Positions 1-8,244 of a stretch of DNA of 64,000 bases are shown piece by piece. The position numbers and the translations under genes are program-made. The stretch's first letter is position 1. The number at the start of each line of letters is the position of its first letter. The stretch comes from Pontibacillus yanchengensis (lineage in GTDB: Bacteria > Bacillota > Bacilli > Bacillales > BH030062). Location: the NCBI RefSeq assembly GCF_009856295.1, contig NZ_WMEU01000001.1, positions 930,001 through 994,000 of the forward strand. The letters are read 5' to 3'. Below the pieces are notes generated by a model that saw only the letters and a list, made by a program, of their open reading frames with translations, was not told the origin of the DNA and did no database searches.

Positions 1-573
1 CAGATTCAAAGAATAGGAATACGTTCCTGTTAATGGGTGACATTGTTCAGTAATTTCAACCTCTTCCTTTTTCATTAAAGGAAGAGTCTCTGTCTCAAGT
101 TCTTGACGACTCTTCTCCTCTTTAACATCCGTATGCTCAGTATGTGTCTCTTCTATTTCAGCAATTGAATCATCTAATGGATTATTTTCATTTGCCACCA
201 ACTGATCTTGGCCCTGAAAACTTTGTTGTACCACATGTTGAATCATTTCTCCATAAGAAGATGTAGACAGACCATCTTCAACATTGGAGATTTGCGACGT
301 TTGTTCTTCCTGTACATGTTCTTCTTCTAAATTGGCCTCAGAAATGTGAGAACAATTCACTTGCTCAATCGTCAATGTATTGTCTATCTCTTTCTCTTCA
401 AATGTAGTTTCACCAAATTTGAACGATTTCCCAGCATAATTTCGCTTCAAACGCTTTGGTGATTTGCGTTTTTTTCGTTCTTTATTATATGATTTCCCCT
501 CTTTAAACCGACTCACTTGTTTCCCTTTTGGTGCATTTTTCATCGCAGCATTGTTTATCCACGGTATATTCAC
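1..573 (-). CDS. Partial basic/acidic low-complexity protein, probably spore-coat associated
   Basis: An open frame runs from a GTG at 573 to the left edge without a stop (191 codons, C-terminus missing). GGAGAGGAGGA lies about 6 nt before the GTG. The first 50 residues are very rich in Lys and Arg (motifs such as KERKKRK and SPKRLKR). The rest is Glu-rich and acidic with little predicted structure. It is divergent from cotA, 156 bp away, which suggests a sporulation role. Morphogenetic coat proteins of the CotO type have a similar basic, low-complexity make-up, but I cannot confirm that family from sequence alone. The frame is real; the function is inferred only from the neighbour and composition. 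Confidence 0.6.
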   Translation of the reverse strand, partial: MNIPWINNAAMKNAPKGKQVSRFKEGKSYNKERKKRKSPKRLKRNYAGKSFKFGETTFEEKEIDNTLTIEQVNCSHISEANLEEEHVQEEQTSQISNVEDGLSTSSYGEMIQHVVQQSFQGQDQLVANENNPLDDSIAEIEETHTEHTDVKEEKSRQELETETLPLMKKEEVEITEQCHPLTGTYSYSLNL

Positions 574-729
574 ACAGTATCCTCCTCTCCAAACCAAACC
601 TTTTCCCTTTATTATGTATGTCATTAGCCTAGAATTGTTCCTCATTCAAAACAAAAGGATGATGAAGCATGATTTCTAAAAAGTAACACTATATATTATG
701 GTATAGATACAAAACATAAGGGTGATGAA

Positions 730-2265
730 ATGAAGTTAAGGAAATTTGTTGATCCGTTACCTATACCATCTACCTTAAAGCCAAATACCATTTTAAATGG
801 TGTTCCATATTATGAAGTGACAATGCTTCAATGTGTCCAACAACTTCATCGTGATTTATCACCGACAACTATTTGGGGATACAACGGCATGTATCCAGGT
901 CCAACAATTGAAGCATTTAGTCATCATTTAACTCGTGTTTGTTGGAAGAATCAGCTCCCAAGAAAGCATTTTCTTCCAGTGGATAAAACGGTTCATGGCG
1001 CAGAGCCTTCTAACCCTGAAGTACGTACAGTTGTTCACCTTCATGGAGGAGCAACACCAGATTATAGTGATGGGTATCCAGAAGCATGGTTTACGAACAA
1101 CTTTCAGGAAGTAGGACCTTATTTCACAACAAAAATTTATGATTACCCCAACCTCCAGCCTTCTACCGCTCTTTGGTATCACGACCACGCTGTAGGTATA
1201 ACAAGATTGAACATATACGCTGGGTTAAGTGGTTTTTATTTCATTCGCGACACGCAAGAACAAATGTTGAACCTTCCTAAAGGAAATTATGAAGTGCCCT
1301 TAATGGTTCAGGATCGAAGTTTCAATACAAATGGCTCCCTATACTATCCTTGTGAACCTGAAATACCGGTCGAAGGCGTATGTCCTTCTGTTATACCAGA
1401 ATTCTTCGGTGATACTATTCTCGTAAATGGAAAAGTATGGCCATATTTAGACATTGAACCCCGTCGTTATCGTTTCCGCTTATTAAATGCATCCAATTCT
1501 AGATTCTATAATTTTTCATTGAGTTCAAATCAGTTTTTTTATCAAATTGGAAGTGATCAGGGATTGCTCAAGCAACCAGTTATGCTAAAAGAAATTCTTC
1601 TCGGACCTGCTGAACGTGCAGATGTCATTGTGGATTTTTCTATGCAGTACGGAGATACCATTATCTTACAAAACAGCGCACCAGCACCTTTTCCAGATGG
1701 TGACGTACCTGAACCTGAGACAACGGGCTCCATCCTACAATTCAGAATCAATCGCCCATTATGTAGTTTGGATACAAGCACAATCCCTTATTATTTAACC
1801 CATATGCCTATATTATCTGAAGATCTGGCTTCGAAAACTCGACAGTTATCTCTTGATATGACCCAAGATGCCTATGGAAGAGAGATCAACTTATTAAATA
1901 ATAAAAGGTGGGCAGAACCGATAACAGAGTGCCCTAAACTCGGCACTTATGAACTATGGTCCTTCCTAAATACAACTGATGATGCACACCCTATTCACAT
2001 TCACCTTGTTCGCTTCCAAGTGCTCGATCGCCAACCATATGATGTTGATTTATATCAGCAAACAGGCAACATCTCCACAACGGGTCCTAAAATCACACCA
2101 CCTCTCAACGAACGCGGTTGGAAAGATACGGTCATTGCCAACCCTGGTGAAATAACTAGAGTCATTTTCGCAGTAGGGCCATTCACAGGCTTATATGTAT
2201 GGCATTGCCATATTCTAGAACATGAAGACCATGAAATGATGCTTCCATATATTGTAATACGATAG
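730..2265 (+). CDS. cotA: Spore coat multicopper oxidase (laccase) CotA
   Basis: A 511-residue protein close in length and sequence to Bacillus subtilis CotA (513 aa), starting MKLRKFVDPLPIPSTLKP. It is an outer spore-coat laccase that oxidises phenolics and bilirubin with O2 and contributes to brown pigment and UV/peroxide resistance. All four copper-ligand segments are visible: HLHGG (about residue 103), WYHDHA (about 149), HPIHIHL (about 420) and WHCHILEHEDHEMM near the C-terminus. The last carries the type 1 copper Cys and the axial Met. There is no signal peptide, as expected for a mother-cell coat protein. The start is preceded by AAGGGTGATGAA. The divergent coat-like gene upstream fits sporulation control. 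Confidence 0.96.
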   Translation: MKLRKFVDPLPIPSTLKPNTILNGVPYYEVTMLQCVQQLHRDLSPTTIWGYNGMYPGPTIEAFSHHLTRVCWKNQLPRKHFLPVDKTVHGAEPSNPEVRTVVHLHGGATPDYSDGYPEAWFTNNFQEVGPYFTTKIYDYPNLQPSTALWYHDHAVGITRLNIYAGLSGFYFIRDTQEQMLNLPKGNYEVPLMVQDRSFNTNGSLYYPCEPEIPVEGVCPSVIPEFFGDTILVNGKVWPYLDIEPRRYRFRLLNASNSRFYNFSLSSNQFFYQIGSDQGLLKQPVMLKEILLGPAERADVIVDFSMQYGDTIILQNSAPAPFPDGDVPEPETTGSILQFRINRPLCSLDTSTIPYYLTHMPILSEDLASKTRQLSLDMTQDAYGREINLLNNKRWAEPITECPKLGTYELWSFLNTTDDAHPIHIHLVRFQVLDRQPYDVDLYQQTGNISTTGPKITPPLNERGWKDTVIANPGEITRVIFAVGPFTGLYVWHCHILEHEDHEMMLPYIVIR

Positions 2266-2384
2266 AGAGGGAGTTCGTACTTATGCGTTCACGAATTAGT
2301 GATGACCATTCCTACCTTACGACACGCTAAGTGCTCGAGATAGTTACGATAAACATATTATAAATAAGATGGGAGGTGCTCCCG

Positions 2385-3575
2385 ATGAAAGTAAGTGTAC
2401 GTAGTGGAGATTCACTTTGGTATTATAGTCAATTGTTCGGAATTCCATTTTCGTTAGTTGTTGATTCCAATAGATCCATTAATCCTAATCAGCTATCAAT
2501 TGGGCAACAGGTTCAGATTCCCGGTTATGTTCTTACTAACTACTCCATCAAATTAGGTGACACGTTATGGGCTATATCCCGCCGTCAAGGTTATCCTTTA
2601 GATGTGTTGTATTTACTAAACAAGGCGACCAATCCCAATGCATTACAAATTGGCCAAACCATCCTTGTTCCCGTTCGTGTTACTTGGAGGGTTGTTAATG
2701 GAAAAGAAGCGTACTCCTACTTAACGATGATAAATGACATAAATCAACTTGTATCGATTTATCCATTTATTCGCCAGAAATCTATTGGTACATCCGTTAT
2801 GGGGAAATCAATACCAGAGCTAAGGATTGGGCGGGGGAGCAAACAAGTTCACATCAATGCTTCCTTCCATGCAAATGAATGGATTACCACTCCGATTATG
2901 ATGAAATTTTTAAACGAATACCTGCTTGCCCTAACAAATCAAACTCCGATTCGTGGCATACCGTTGAACCCGTTTTATAACCAAACTGATTTGTCTGCAG
3001 TACCTATGGTCAACCCGGATGGAGTCAATCTTGTACTGCAAGGACTGCCAGAAGAAGAGCCTTTTCGCTCCCAAGTGTCGACTATAAATAACAATAGTAT
3101 GAATTTTGATCGCTGGAAGGCAAACATACATGGAGTGGATTTGAATAATCAATACCCAGCTAAATGGGAGTTGGAGAGCGAGCGAAAACAACAATCCCCT
3201 TCCCCTTTCAATTATCCTGGACCTTATCCTTTATCTGAACCAGAAGCCCAGGCTGTTGCTGAACTGACACGTTCTAGAGACTTCACCAGAGCTCTAGCGT
3301 TTCATACACAAGGAGAGGTAATCTACTGGGGGTATGAGAGTCTAGAACCACCTAGTGCTGAAGTGATTGTGGAGGAATTTGAACGCGTAAGTGGATATCG
3401 CCCAATTCGTTTCATTGATAGCTACGCAGGTTACAAAGACTGGTATATTCAAGAATGGCGTCGCCCTGGCTACACCGTTGAGTTAGGAAAAGGCACCAGC
3501 CCACTTCCACTCACCCAGTTTGACGAAATCTATGAAGAAACACTAGGAATATTTCTAGCAAACTTGTATTTATAG
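2385..3575 (+). CDS. LysM-LysM-M14 carboxypeptidase (gamma-D-glutamyl-meso-diaminopimelate peptidase I-like)
   Basis: Two N-terminal LysM peptidoglycan-binding modules (about residues 1-45 and 50-95, each with a GDTLW-type start) precede a zinc carboxypeptidase M14 domain. Zinc ligands are visible as HANEW (His and Glu) and a later His in AFHTQGE. The catalytic Glu is in YTVELGKG. This architecture matches Bacillus endopeptidase I, which cuts between gamma-D-Glu and diaminopimelate in peptidoglycan stems and is linked to sporulation or spore-cortex turnover. The ATG at 2385 is chosen over the in-frame GTG at 2376 because GGGAGG sits 8 nt before it. There is no signal peptide, so action inside the mother cell or non-classical export is likely. 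It lies 119 bp after cotA. Confidence 0.88.
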   Translation: MKVSVRSGDSLWYYSQLFGIPFSLVVDSNRSINPNQLSIGQQVQIPGYVLTNYSIKLGDTLWAISRRQGYPLDVLYLLNKATNPNALQIGQTILVPVRVTWRVVNGKEAYSYLTMINDINQLVSIYPFIRQKSIGTSVMGKSIPELRIGRGSKQVHINASFHANEWITTPIMMKFLNEYLLALTNQTPIRGIPLNPFYNQTDLSAVPMVNPDGVNLVLQGLPEEEPFRSQVSTINNNSMNFDRWKANIHGVDLNNQYPAKWELESERKQQSPSPFNYPGPYPLSEPEAQAVAELTRSRDFTRALAFHTQGEVIYWGYESLEPPSAEVIVEEFERVSGYRPIRFIDSYAGYKDWYIQEWRRPGYTVELGKGTSPLPLTQFDEIYEETLGIFLANLYL

Positions 3576-3689
3576 AAATATAGCAAGCTGAAGAAGAGTT
3601 ATTGCATGTTGTATTCAGACCAAGGAGAGGGATTTTTGGGGAAGAACAAATGGCTGAGGTTGCCATCTATAAGCAGCTATTTATACATT

Positions 3690-3720
3690 AAAAAGGCGAT
3701 CTCGCAGTTGAGATCGCCTT
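3690..3720 (-). terminator. Intrinsic terminator of the zinc-ribbon gene
   Basis: Nine-bp stem GGCGATCTC/GAGATCGCC with a 6-nt loop. On the minus strand it is followed by TTTTT. It lies 12 bp past the stop of the 3732-3962 gene and may also stop plus-strand read-through. Confidence 0.85.
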
Positions 3721-3731
3721 CACACAATGTA

Positions 3732-3962
3732 TTAAAGTACTTCCTTACATTCATTTGTTACACCACATTGCGGACAATCCGTATATAGCATTAAGTTTAC
3801 AAGCTTTTCATCAGAACCTTCCATTGTATTCACAGCAACTGCTCTAGCCCGAACAGCATCCTTACTAACTTGATAATCTTTTTGCAATGGAGCTTCAAAA
3901 TCAAATATATGTCCACACACGAGACAACTATATCCGTCTCTACGTTTCACCTCTTGAACCAT
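3732..3962 (-). CDS. Small zinc-ribbon-like protein
   Basis: A 76-residue protein with two CxxC pairs, CLVCGH near residue 13 and CPQCG near residue 64, typical of a zinc ribbon or rubredoxin-like knuckle. The ATG at 3962 (MVQEVKRRDG) is chosen because AAGGAGGGG lies 6 nt upstream; a longer frame begins further upstream without a better site. The central part is charged and has no membrane segment. It is a single-gene unit closed by its own terminator. I do not recognise the family; the likely role is cytosolic metal or nucleic-acid binding, which is inference. Confidence 0.7.
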   Translation of the reverse strand: MVQEVKRRDGYSCLVCGHIFDFEAPLQKDYQVSKDAVRARAVAVNTMEGSDEKLVNLMLYTDCPQCGVTNECKEVL

Positions 3963-4259
3963 GCATATCCCCTCCTTTTTATATTCCTTTCCCTGGAGCA
4001 AACTGTATGAAACAAGAGGTCGAGAATAAGAACACAGGTACCCGTATAGCGATGTATGAGCTTCATAGTTTGGTTCGATGTTTAGCGTAACAGGCTATGC
4101 GAAGACGTATGTGAGTGGGAGCAGAAACTGGATGCGTCTTTACTATGAATCAAGCTACTGACAAATACTTCATACCAATATTAACCAACCATAGATGGAG
4201 TTTCACTTTTTAATAGAAAAGGAATACTAAAACAAAACGCTAGATAAAGAGGTGATGAA

Positions 4260-4403
4260 ATGGGAATCCTATCAAAGCTTTCGAAGCTATCCAAATATAA
4301 AAGTGATGTCAGCGCCATTAGCAAAGGACGTACTGCTCAACGTGTGAAAAGACGTGCCACAGGTAAAGTAACAGGCAAGATTATGAGAAAATTATTCAGA
4401 TAG
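4260..4403 (+). CDS. Small basic protein, 47 aa
   Basis: ATG at 4260, preceded by AAAGAGGTGATGAA, opens a 47-codon frame starting MGILSKLSKLSKYKSDVSAI and ending in TAG at 4401-4403. It is strongly basic (Lys and Arg make up about one third of residues), has a helical N-terminal half, an RVKRRATGKVTGKI stretch and no Cys or membrane segment. The good ribosome binding site and sensible composition support expression. Short basic proteins of this kind are common in Bacillaceae and usually uncharacterised. Nucleic-acid or membrane-surface binding is possible but unsupported. Confidence 0.6.
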   Translation: MGILSKLSKLSKYKSDVSAISKGRTAQRVKRRATGKVTGKIMRKLFR

Positions 4404-4410
4404 CAGGTAT

Positions 4411-4460
4411 TTCGGAGCAACTTTTTCGATTTCAGAGCAAAATCCGAATTTTCAGAGCAG
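4411..4460. repeat. 20-nt-period array, TTTCAGAGCA type (three units)
   Basis: Cores TTCGGAGCAA (4411), TTCAGAGCAA (4431) and TTCAGAGCAG (4451) start exactly 20 nt apart with unrelated spacers. The array sits in a 309-bp gap (4404-4712) with no clear gene. A minus-strand 25-codon frame at 4452-4529 (MRERILSLSES...) ends inside the third unit and may be a gene remnant. Confidence 0.75.
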
Positions 4461-4712
4461 ATTTGCATAAGTAAGCATCGCTAAACTTTTAGCATCCGAT
4501 TCACTTAATGACAAAATACGCTCCCTCATCTTTTATAACTCAACCACAGATTAGCCTCCATTCACTTTTAAGATGTAAAGTGCTTAATGATTAGTAACTA
4601 TGAAAATCGGTAGTGTTGCTTCTGAGGTTTCATATTAGTTAGGGTAGCTTTGAAAGGATCGCGCATATAAGAGTACGCTCAAAAGATAACAATTCTACTT
4701 CAAGTGTGAAAC

Positions 4713-4747
4713 AAAAAAAGCGTGAATAGGAGTAGTCCTATTCACGC
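4713..4747 (-). terminator. Intrinsic terminator of the TIM-barrel protein gene
   Basis: A 12-bp perfect stem GCGTGAATAGGA/TCCTATTCACGC with loop GTAG, followed on the minus strand by TTTTTTTG. It is 19 bp past the stop at 4766. Confidence 0.9.
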
Positions 4748-4765
4748 TTTCTCGTCATCTACTAT

Positions 4766-6478
4766 TTACTTTGCGGCATCTTTCCAATATTCATAGGAAT
4801 GGACAACTTCCCCTTGATAAGATGAATTTTCTTCCAAGGCATTCTCTGTTTTGTCTAACTCCGTTACCATTTCCTCTTCTCCTTCTTCATAAAAAGAGAT
4901 GTGAGGGGCCTCTTCCATCTTTTGCATCTCAACGGATATGATAATATCCTTGCCAAGATTGTTAGCAAAGGCTACTTCTTCTTTAGACACATCAACGATT
5001 CCACCTGGTCCTTCAGAAGAGTCTCTAAATGCCATAATGGCAGTGTGATCCAGTTGTTTAATCACCCATTTAGAGAAAGATAGGTTTGGTTGACCTGGTG
5101 TCTCGTGGTCATCTAACCACATGGCTAGACTTACACTTGTTTCTAAATTTGATTTTTGCTCTACTTCATCCACAAACAATTCCATATTATCTTTCCAGGT
5201 TTTCATAACGGCGTTTTTATCTTCAGACCATTCTTGTAATGTATAAGGTTCGACATCAAGATGGATCCCATCAAATTGCTGTTCTTTTGAAACACTAGCG
5301 TTATAGTTTGTTACATAATCCACAAACATTTTCATTCGTTTCTCGCCTTTTTGCAGTGCCCAAGTAGGATGACCACCCATTGCATGCACTTCAATACCAG
5401 CAGCATGTGCCTTTTCTACAAAATCTTTATAAACTGAGAAATTTTTCGTACGATCTAACCGTGTGTACAGAAAGTTAAGGTTATTTTCCTTAGCAAAGTC
5501 TATGATTTCATCTGGAGATTCAATTAAATTGGAAGCGTGCCAGATATAGGTACCTTTAACAAGATCGGATTGACTAGTTTCTTGTTGAGTATCTTCCGTT
5601 TCGGTTGTTGGATTCTCTTTTTCTGTAGACAGATAACTGTACTGATCAATGGAATACCCGGTGTATGCAGGATTGTCTTTCATGTGTTTTTGTAACACAT
5701 CAAGATGCATCTGCATATCTTCTGTTCCTTCTTCGTAAAAAGAAGTAACATCTTCTCCTGTGTCAGCCAAGGTAACCCCAACGGAAACTTTCTTTCCTAA
5801 TTCATTTGCTACTTTTAGTTCATCTTTGATTAACGCAATCACGCCACGTTCACCTTCGATTGTGTCACGATGAGCTAGTATCGATGTATGATCGAATTGT
5901 TTTATCACCCATTCATTAAACGGCATTTCCGGTTGATCTGGTGTTTCAAACCCGCCCAGATAGAAGGGGATAGAAACACTAGTAGTCAGCTCAGCGTCAC
6001 TGAGTTCGTTTTGAAATGCGCTGAGATTAGCTTTCCAATCTTCTATAACGGATTTTGAATTTTCATCCCATTGCTCCGTATGCTGCGCTTGAATGTCTAG
6101 GTGAATCCCTTCAAACTTTTCATTTTCTGAAACCTTCCCATTATACCGTTCAACCCATTTCGTAAAATCAATTAGGGATTGCTGATTCGCTTCAAGCCCC
6201 CAGGAAGGTTTCCCCTCTAACGCATGGACGTCTATTCCTGCTTCGTTAGCTTTTCGGATAAATTCTTTGTAATAGAAACTAGAACGATTTGTGTTAATGT
6301 TTACGTAAATTGTGTTGATTTGATGCTGTTTACTTTTTGAAATAATATCATCTGATTTAGTTGTAAGATCTGCCGTTTCTACACGGAGTACATTTTGCTT
6401 TTCATCTGGTTGAGACCAACCAACAAGAAGCACAGTCATACAAATTAGTAGAGTAAAATAAAAAGGATGTTTGTTCAT
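4766..6478 (-). CDS. Exported protein with two tandem TIM-barrel (glycosidase-like) domains
   Basis: A 570-residue protein whose hydrophobic N-terminus (YFTLLICMTVLLVGW) is a signal peptide or anchor without a clear lipobox. The ATG at 6478 is chosen because GGAGG lies 6 nt upstream. Two homologous domains follow (about residues 40-300 and 325-565). They share HPTWAL/KPSWGL, FDGIHLD/FEGIHLD, FSKWVIKQLDHT/FNEWVIKQFDHT and SFYEEG. The motif GIHLDVEP in the second copy resembles the catalytic DxE of GH18-like barrels; the first copy has HLDIQ, so its acid is lost. The protein probably acts on a surface or extracellular glycan, with one active and one binding domain (inference). It is a single-gene unit. 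Confidence 0.75.
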   Translation of the reverse strand: MNKHPFYFTLLICMTVLLVGWSQPDEKQNVLRVETADLTTKSDDIISKSKQHQINTIYVNINTNRSSFYYKEFIRKANEAGIDVHALEGKPSWGLEANQQSLIDFTKWVERYNGKVSENEKFEGIHLDIQAQHTEQWDENSKSVIEDWKANLSAFQNELSDAELTTSVSIPFYLGGFETPDQPEMPFNEWVIKQFDHTSILAHRDTIEGERGVIALIKDELKVANELGKKVSVGVTLADTGEDVTSFYEEGTEDMQMHLDVLQKHMKDNPAYTGYSIDQYSYLSTEKENPTTETEDTQQETSQSDLVKGTYIWHASNLIESPDEIIDFAKENNLNFLYTRLDRTKNFSVYKDFVEKAHAAGIEVHAMGGHPTWALQKGEKRMKMFVDYVTNYNASVSKEQQFDGIHLDVEPYTLQEWSEDKNAVMKTWKDNMELFVDEVEQKSNLETSVSLAMWLDDHETPGQPNLSFSKWVIKQLDHTAIMAFRDSSEGPGGIVDVSKEEVAFANNLGKDIIISVEMQKMEEAPHISFYEEGEEEMVTELDKTENALEENSSYQGEVVHSYEYWKDAAK

Positions 6479-6700
6479 TCTTTTCCTCCAAGTCATATGT
6501 GTAAGTTAGATTTGTTTATTGTTCATGTTTCCTATGTACAAAATTAAGTATGTTTATTTTGAGAAAAAGTTGGAAAAACATGAAACAATATGCAATTTGT
6601 TTTTTTGCACGACTTAAATCTAACATGGTTTATAAGAGGTTATCATCGAAAAATCGATTTCGGGATACCGAATAATGATTAACGGAAAGACGAAAAGAAA

Positions 6701-6834
6701 AGCGCACGCGCCTTGGTCACCGCTGACAGTCTTAAGCAAAGCCTCTTCGTGGCGATTTTGCCACAGAGAGGCTTTGCTTAAGACCCCGACGGGGGTAGGC
6801 GCTGGAGCTAGACATATAAGCCCAGAACTTATGC
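6701..6834. repeat. Interspersed repeat, family B, with a large hairpin
   Basis: The right end, TAGGCGCTGGAGCTAGACAT (6796-6815), recurs exactly at 22579-22598. The middle holds a perfect 17-bp inverted repeat (6730-6746 with 6767-6783) capped by a GTGGC/GCCAC stem. The whole 6497-6924 gap has no supportable gene; frames through the hairpin in both directions are by-products of the palindrome. Confidence 0.7.
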
Positions 6835-6845
6835 TTTCTTTACTT

Positions 6846-6883
6846 TCAAAAAAAAGAGCAAATCCCATCGAAGGAATTTGCTC
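6846..6883 (-). terminator. Intrinsic terminator of aceBA
   Basis: Stem GAGCAAAT/ATTTGCTC with a 12-nt loop, followed on the minus strand by a run of eight T. It lies about 40 bp after the aceA stop. Confidence 0.8.
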
Positions 6884-6924
6884 ATCTTTTCTCTATCTCT
6901 ATTCCGGTTCCAACTTGCCCCCTG

Positions 6925-8217
6925 TTAAGAATGAATTTGCTGATCGGTAAATTGTTCAGATTCAGTCGATCCTTTTAGCGCAGTAGTAGAAGATATACCT
7001 CCTGAAACAACTTGAGCTACCTCATCAAAATAACCTGTTCCAACTTCACGCTGGTGTCTAGTTGCTGAGTAGCCATATTCTTCACTAGCGAACTCTGCTT
7101 GCTGTAAAGCTGAATAAGCTTTCATCCCTTCATCCTTATACTTTCTAGCCAATTCGAACATACCATGGTTTAGGGCGTGGAAACCGGCTAGTGTTACGAA
7201 TTGGAATTTGTATCCCATCTCAGCAAGTTGTTGCTGGAACGTTGCAATCGTTTGTTGATTTAGTTTCTTTTCCCAATTAAACGAAGGGGAGCAATTATAA
7301 GCCAGTAATTTACCTGGGAACTTCTCATGTATCGCATCAGCAAATTGTTGAGCTTCCTGAAGATTTGGTTCAGACGTCTCGCACCAAATCAAATCAGCAT
7401 ATGGAGCGTAAGCTAAGCCTCGAGAAATTGCCTGGTCGATACCAGCTTTTGTTTTATAGAAACCTTCTGGAGTTCGCTCTCCTGTCATAAACGTAGCATC
7501 ATAAGGATCCACGTCACTCGTAATAAGGTCAGCAGCATTGGCGTCCGTTCTCGCAATTAATACAGTTGGTGTTCCCATTACATCAGCTGCGAAACGAGCA
7601 GAGATCAAATTTTTCACAGCAACTTGCGTTGGTAAAAGAACTTTCCCACCTAGATGACCACATTTTTTCTCAGAGGAGAGCTGGTCTTCAAAGTGAACTC
7701 CAGAAGCACCAGCTTCAATCATGCTTTTCATTAATTCAAATACATTCAGTTGCCCACCAAATCCTGCTTCTGCATCTGCTACAATCGGTGCGAACCAATC
7801 TGTATCTGTCTTACCTTCCATATAATGAATTTGATCAGCACGTTGAAGTGCTTGATTTATTCGTTTCACTACCTGAGGAACACTATTGGCAGGATAAAGA
7901 CTTTGATCAGGATACATATGGCCAGACAAGTTTGCATCTGCCGCAACCTGCCAACCACTTAAGTAAATCGCTTTTAAGCCAGCCTTTACTTGTTGCATAG
8001 CCTGATTCCCTGTAAGCGCACCAAGCGCATGCACATAGCTTTCAGAATGCAGAAGCTTCCATAGTTTTTCTGCCCCTGTTTTGGCTAACGTATGTTCAAT
8101 ATCCATGGAACCTCTTAAACGTATTACATCCTCTGCCTCATATGGACGGGTAATTCCTTTCCAACGTCCTTCTTGATTCCACTGCTGTTTCAATTCCTCT
8201 ACACGTTCTTGCTTCAC
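6925..8217 (-). CDS. aceA: Isocitrate lyase
   Basis: A 430-residue enzyme splitting isocitrate into glyoxylate and succinate, the first step of the glyoxylate shunt for growth on acetate or fatty acids. The signature loop KKCGHLGGK with the catalytic Cys is present near residue 190. The Mg-binding [10 protein letters not shown] segment and the conserved [19 protein letters not shown]-terminus are also present. The length is normal for bacterial AceA. It starts with GTG at 8217, 8 nt after AGGAGG. It follows aceB by 27 bp in one operon, so both shunt enzymes are made together. The acyl-CoA catabolism genes at the right end of the window would supply acetyl-CoA to this route. Confidence 0.97.
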   Translation of the reverse strand: MKQERVEELKQQWNQEGRWKGITRPYEAEDVIRLRGSMDIEHTLAKTGAEKLWKLLHSESYVHALGALTGNQAMQQVKAGLKAIYLSGWQVAADANLSGHMYPDQSLYPANSVPQVVKRINQALQRADQIHYMEGKTDTDWFAPIVADAEAGFGGQLNVFELMKSMIEAGASGVHFEDQLSSEKKCGHLGGKVLLPTQVAVKNLISARFAADVMGTPTVLIARTDANAADLITSDVDPYDATFMTGERTPEGFYKTKAGIDQAISRGLAYAPYADLIWCETSEPNLQEAQQFADAIHEKFPGKLLAYNCSPSFNWEKKLNQQTIATFQQQLAEMGYKFQFVTLAGFHALNHGMFELARKYKDEGMKAYSALQQAEFASEEYGYSATRHQREVGTGYFDEVAQVVSGGISSTTALKGSTESEQFTDQQIHS

Positions 8218-8244
8218 ACCGATTCCTCCTTAAAATTGGTTAGC

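Noticed and set aside
2354..2362. CATATTATA resembling a SigK/SigE -10 element before the LysM-M14 gene
   Set aside because: It would put the transcription start at the ribosome binding site, and no -35 element is convincing.
4411..4460. CRISPR array (regular short repeats)
   Set aside because: Units are about 10 nt at 20-nt steps, cores vary, and no cas genes are present; the other phased arrays were rejected as CRISPR for the same reasons.
6620..6950. Overlapping open frames on both strands across the hairpin at 6730-6783
   Set aside because: They arise from the perfect inverted repeat, have no ribosome binding sites and are mirror images of each other.
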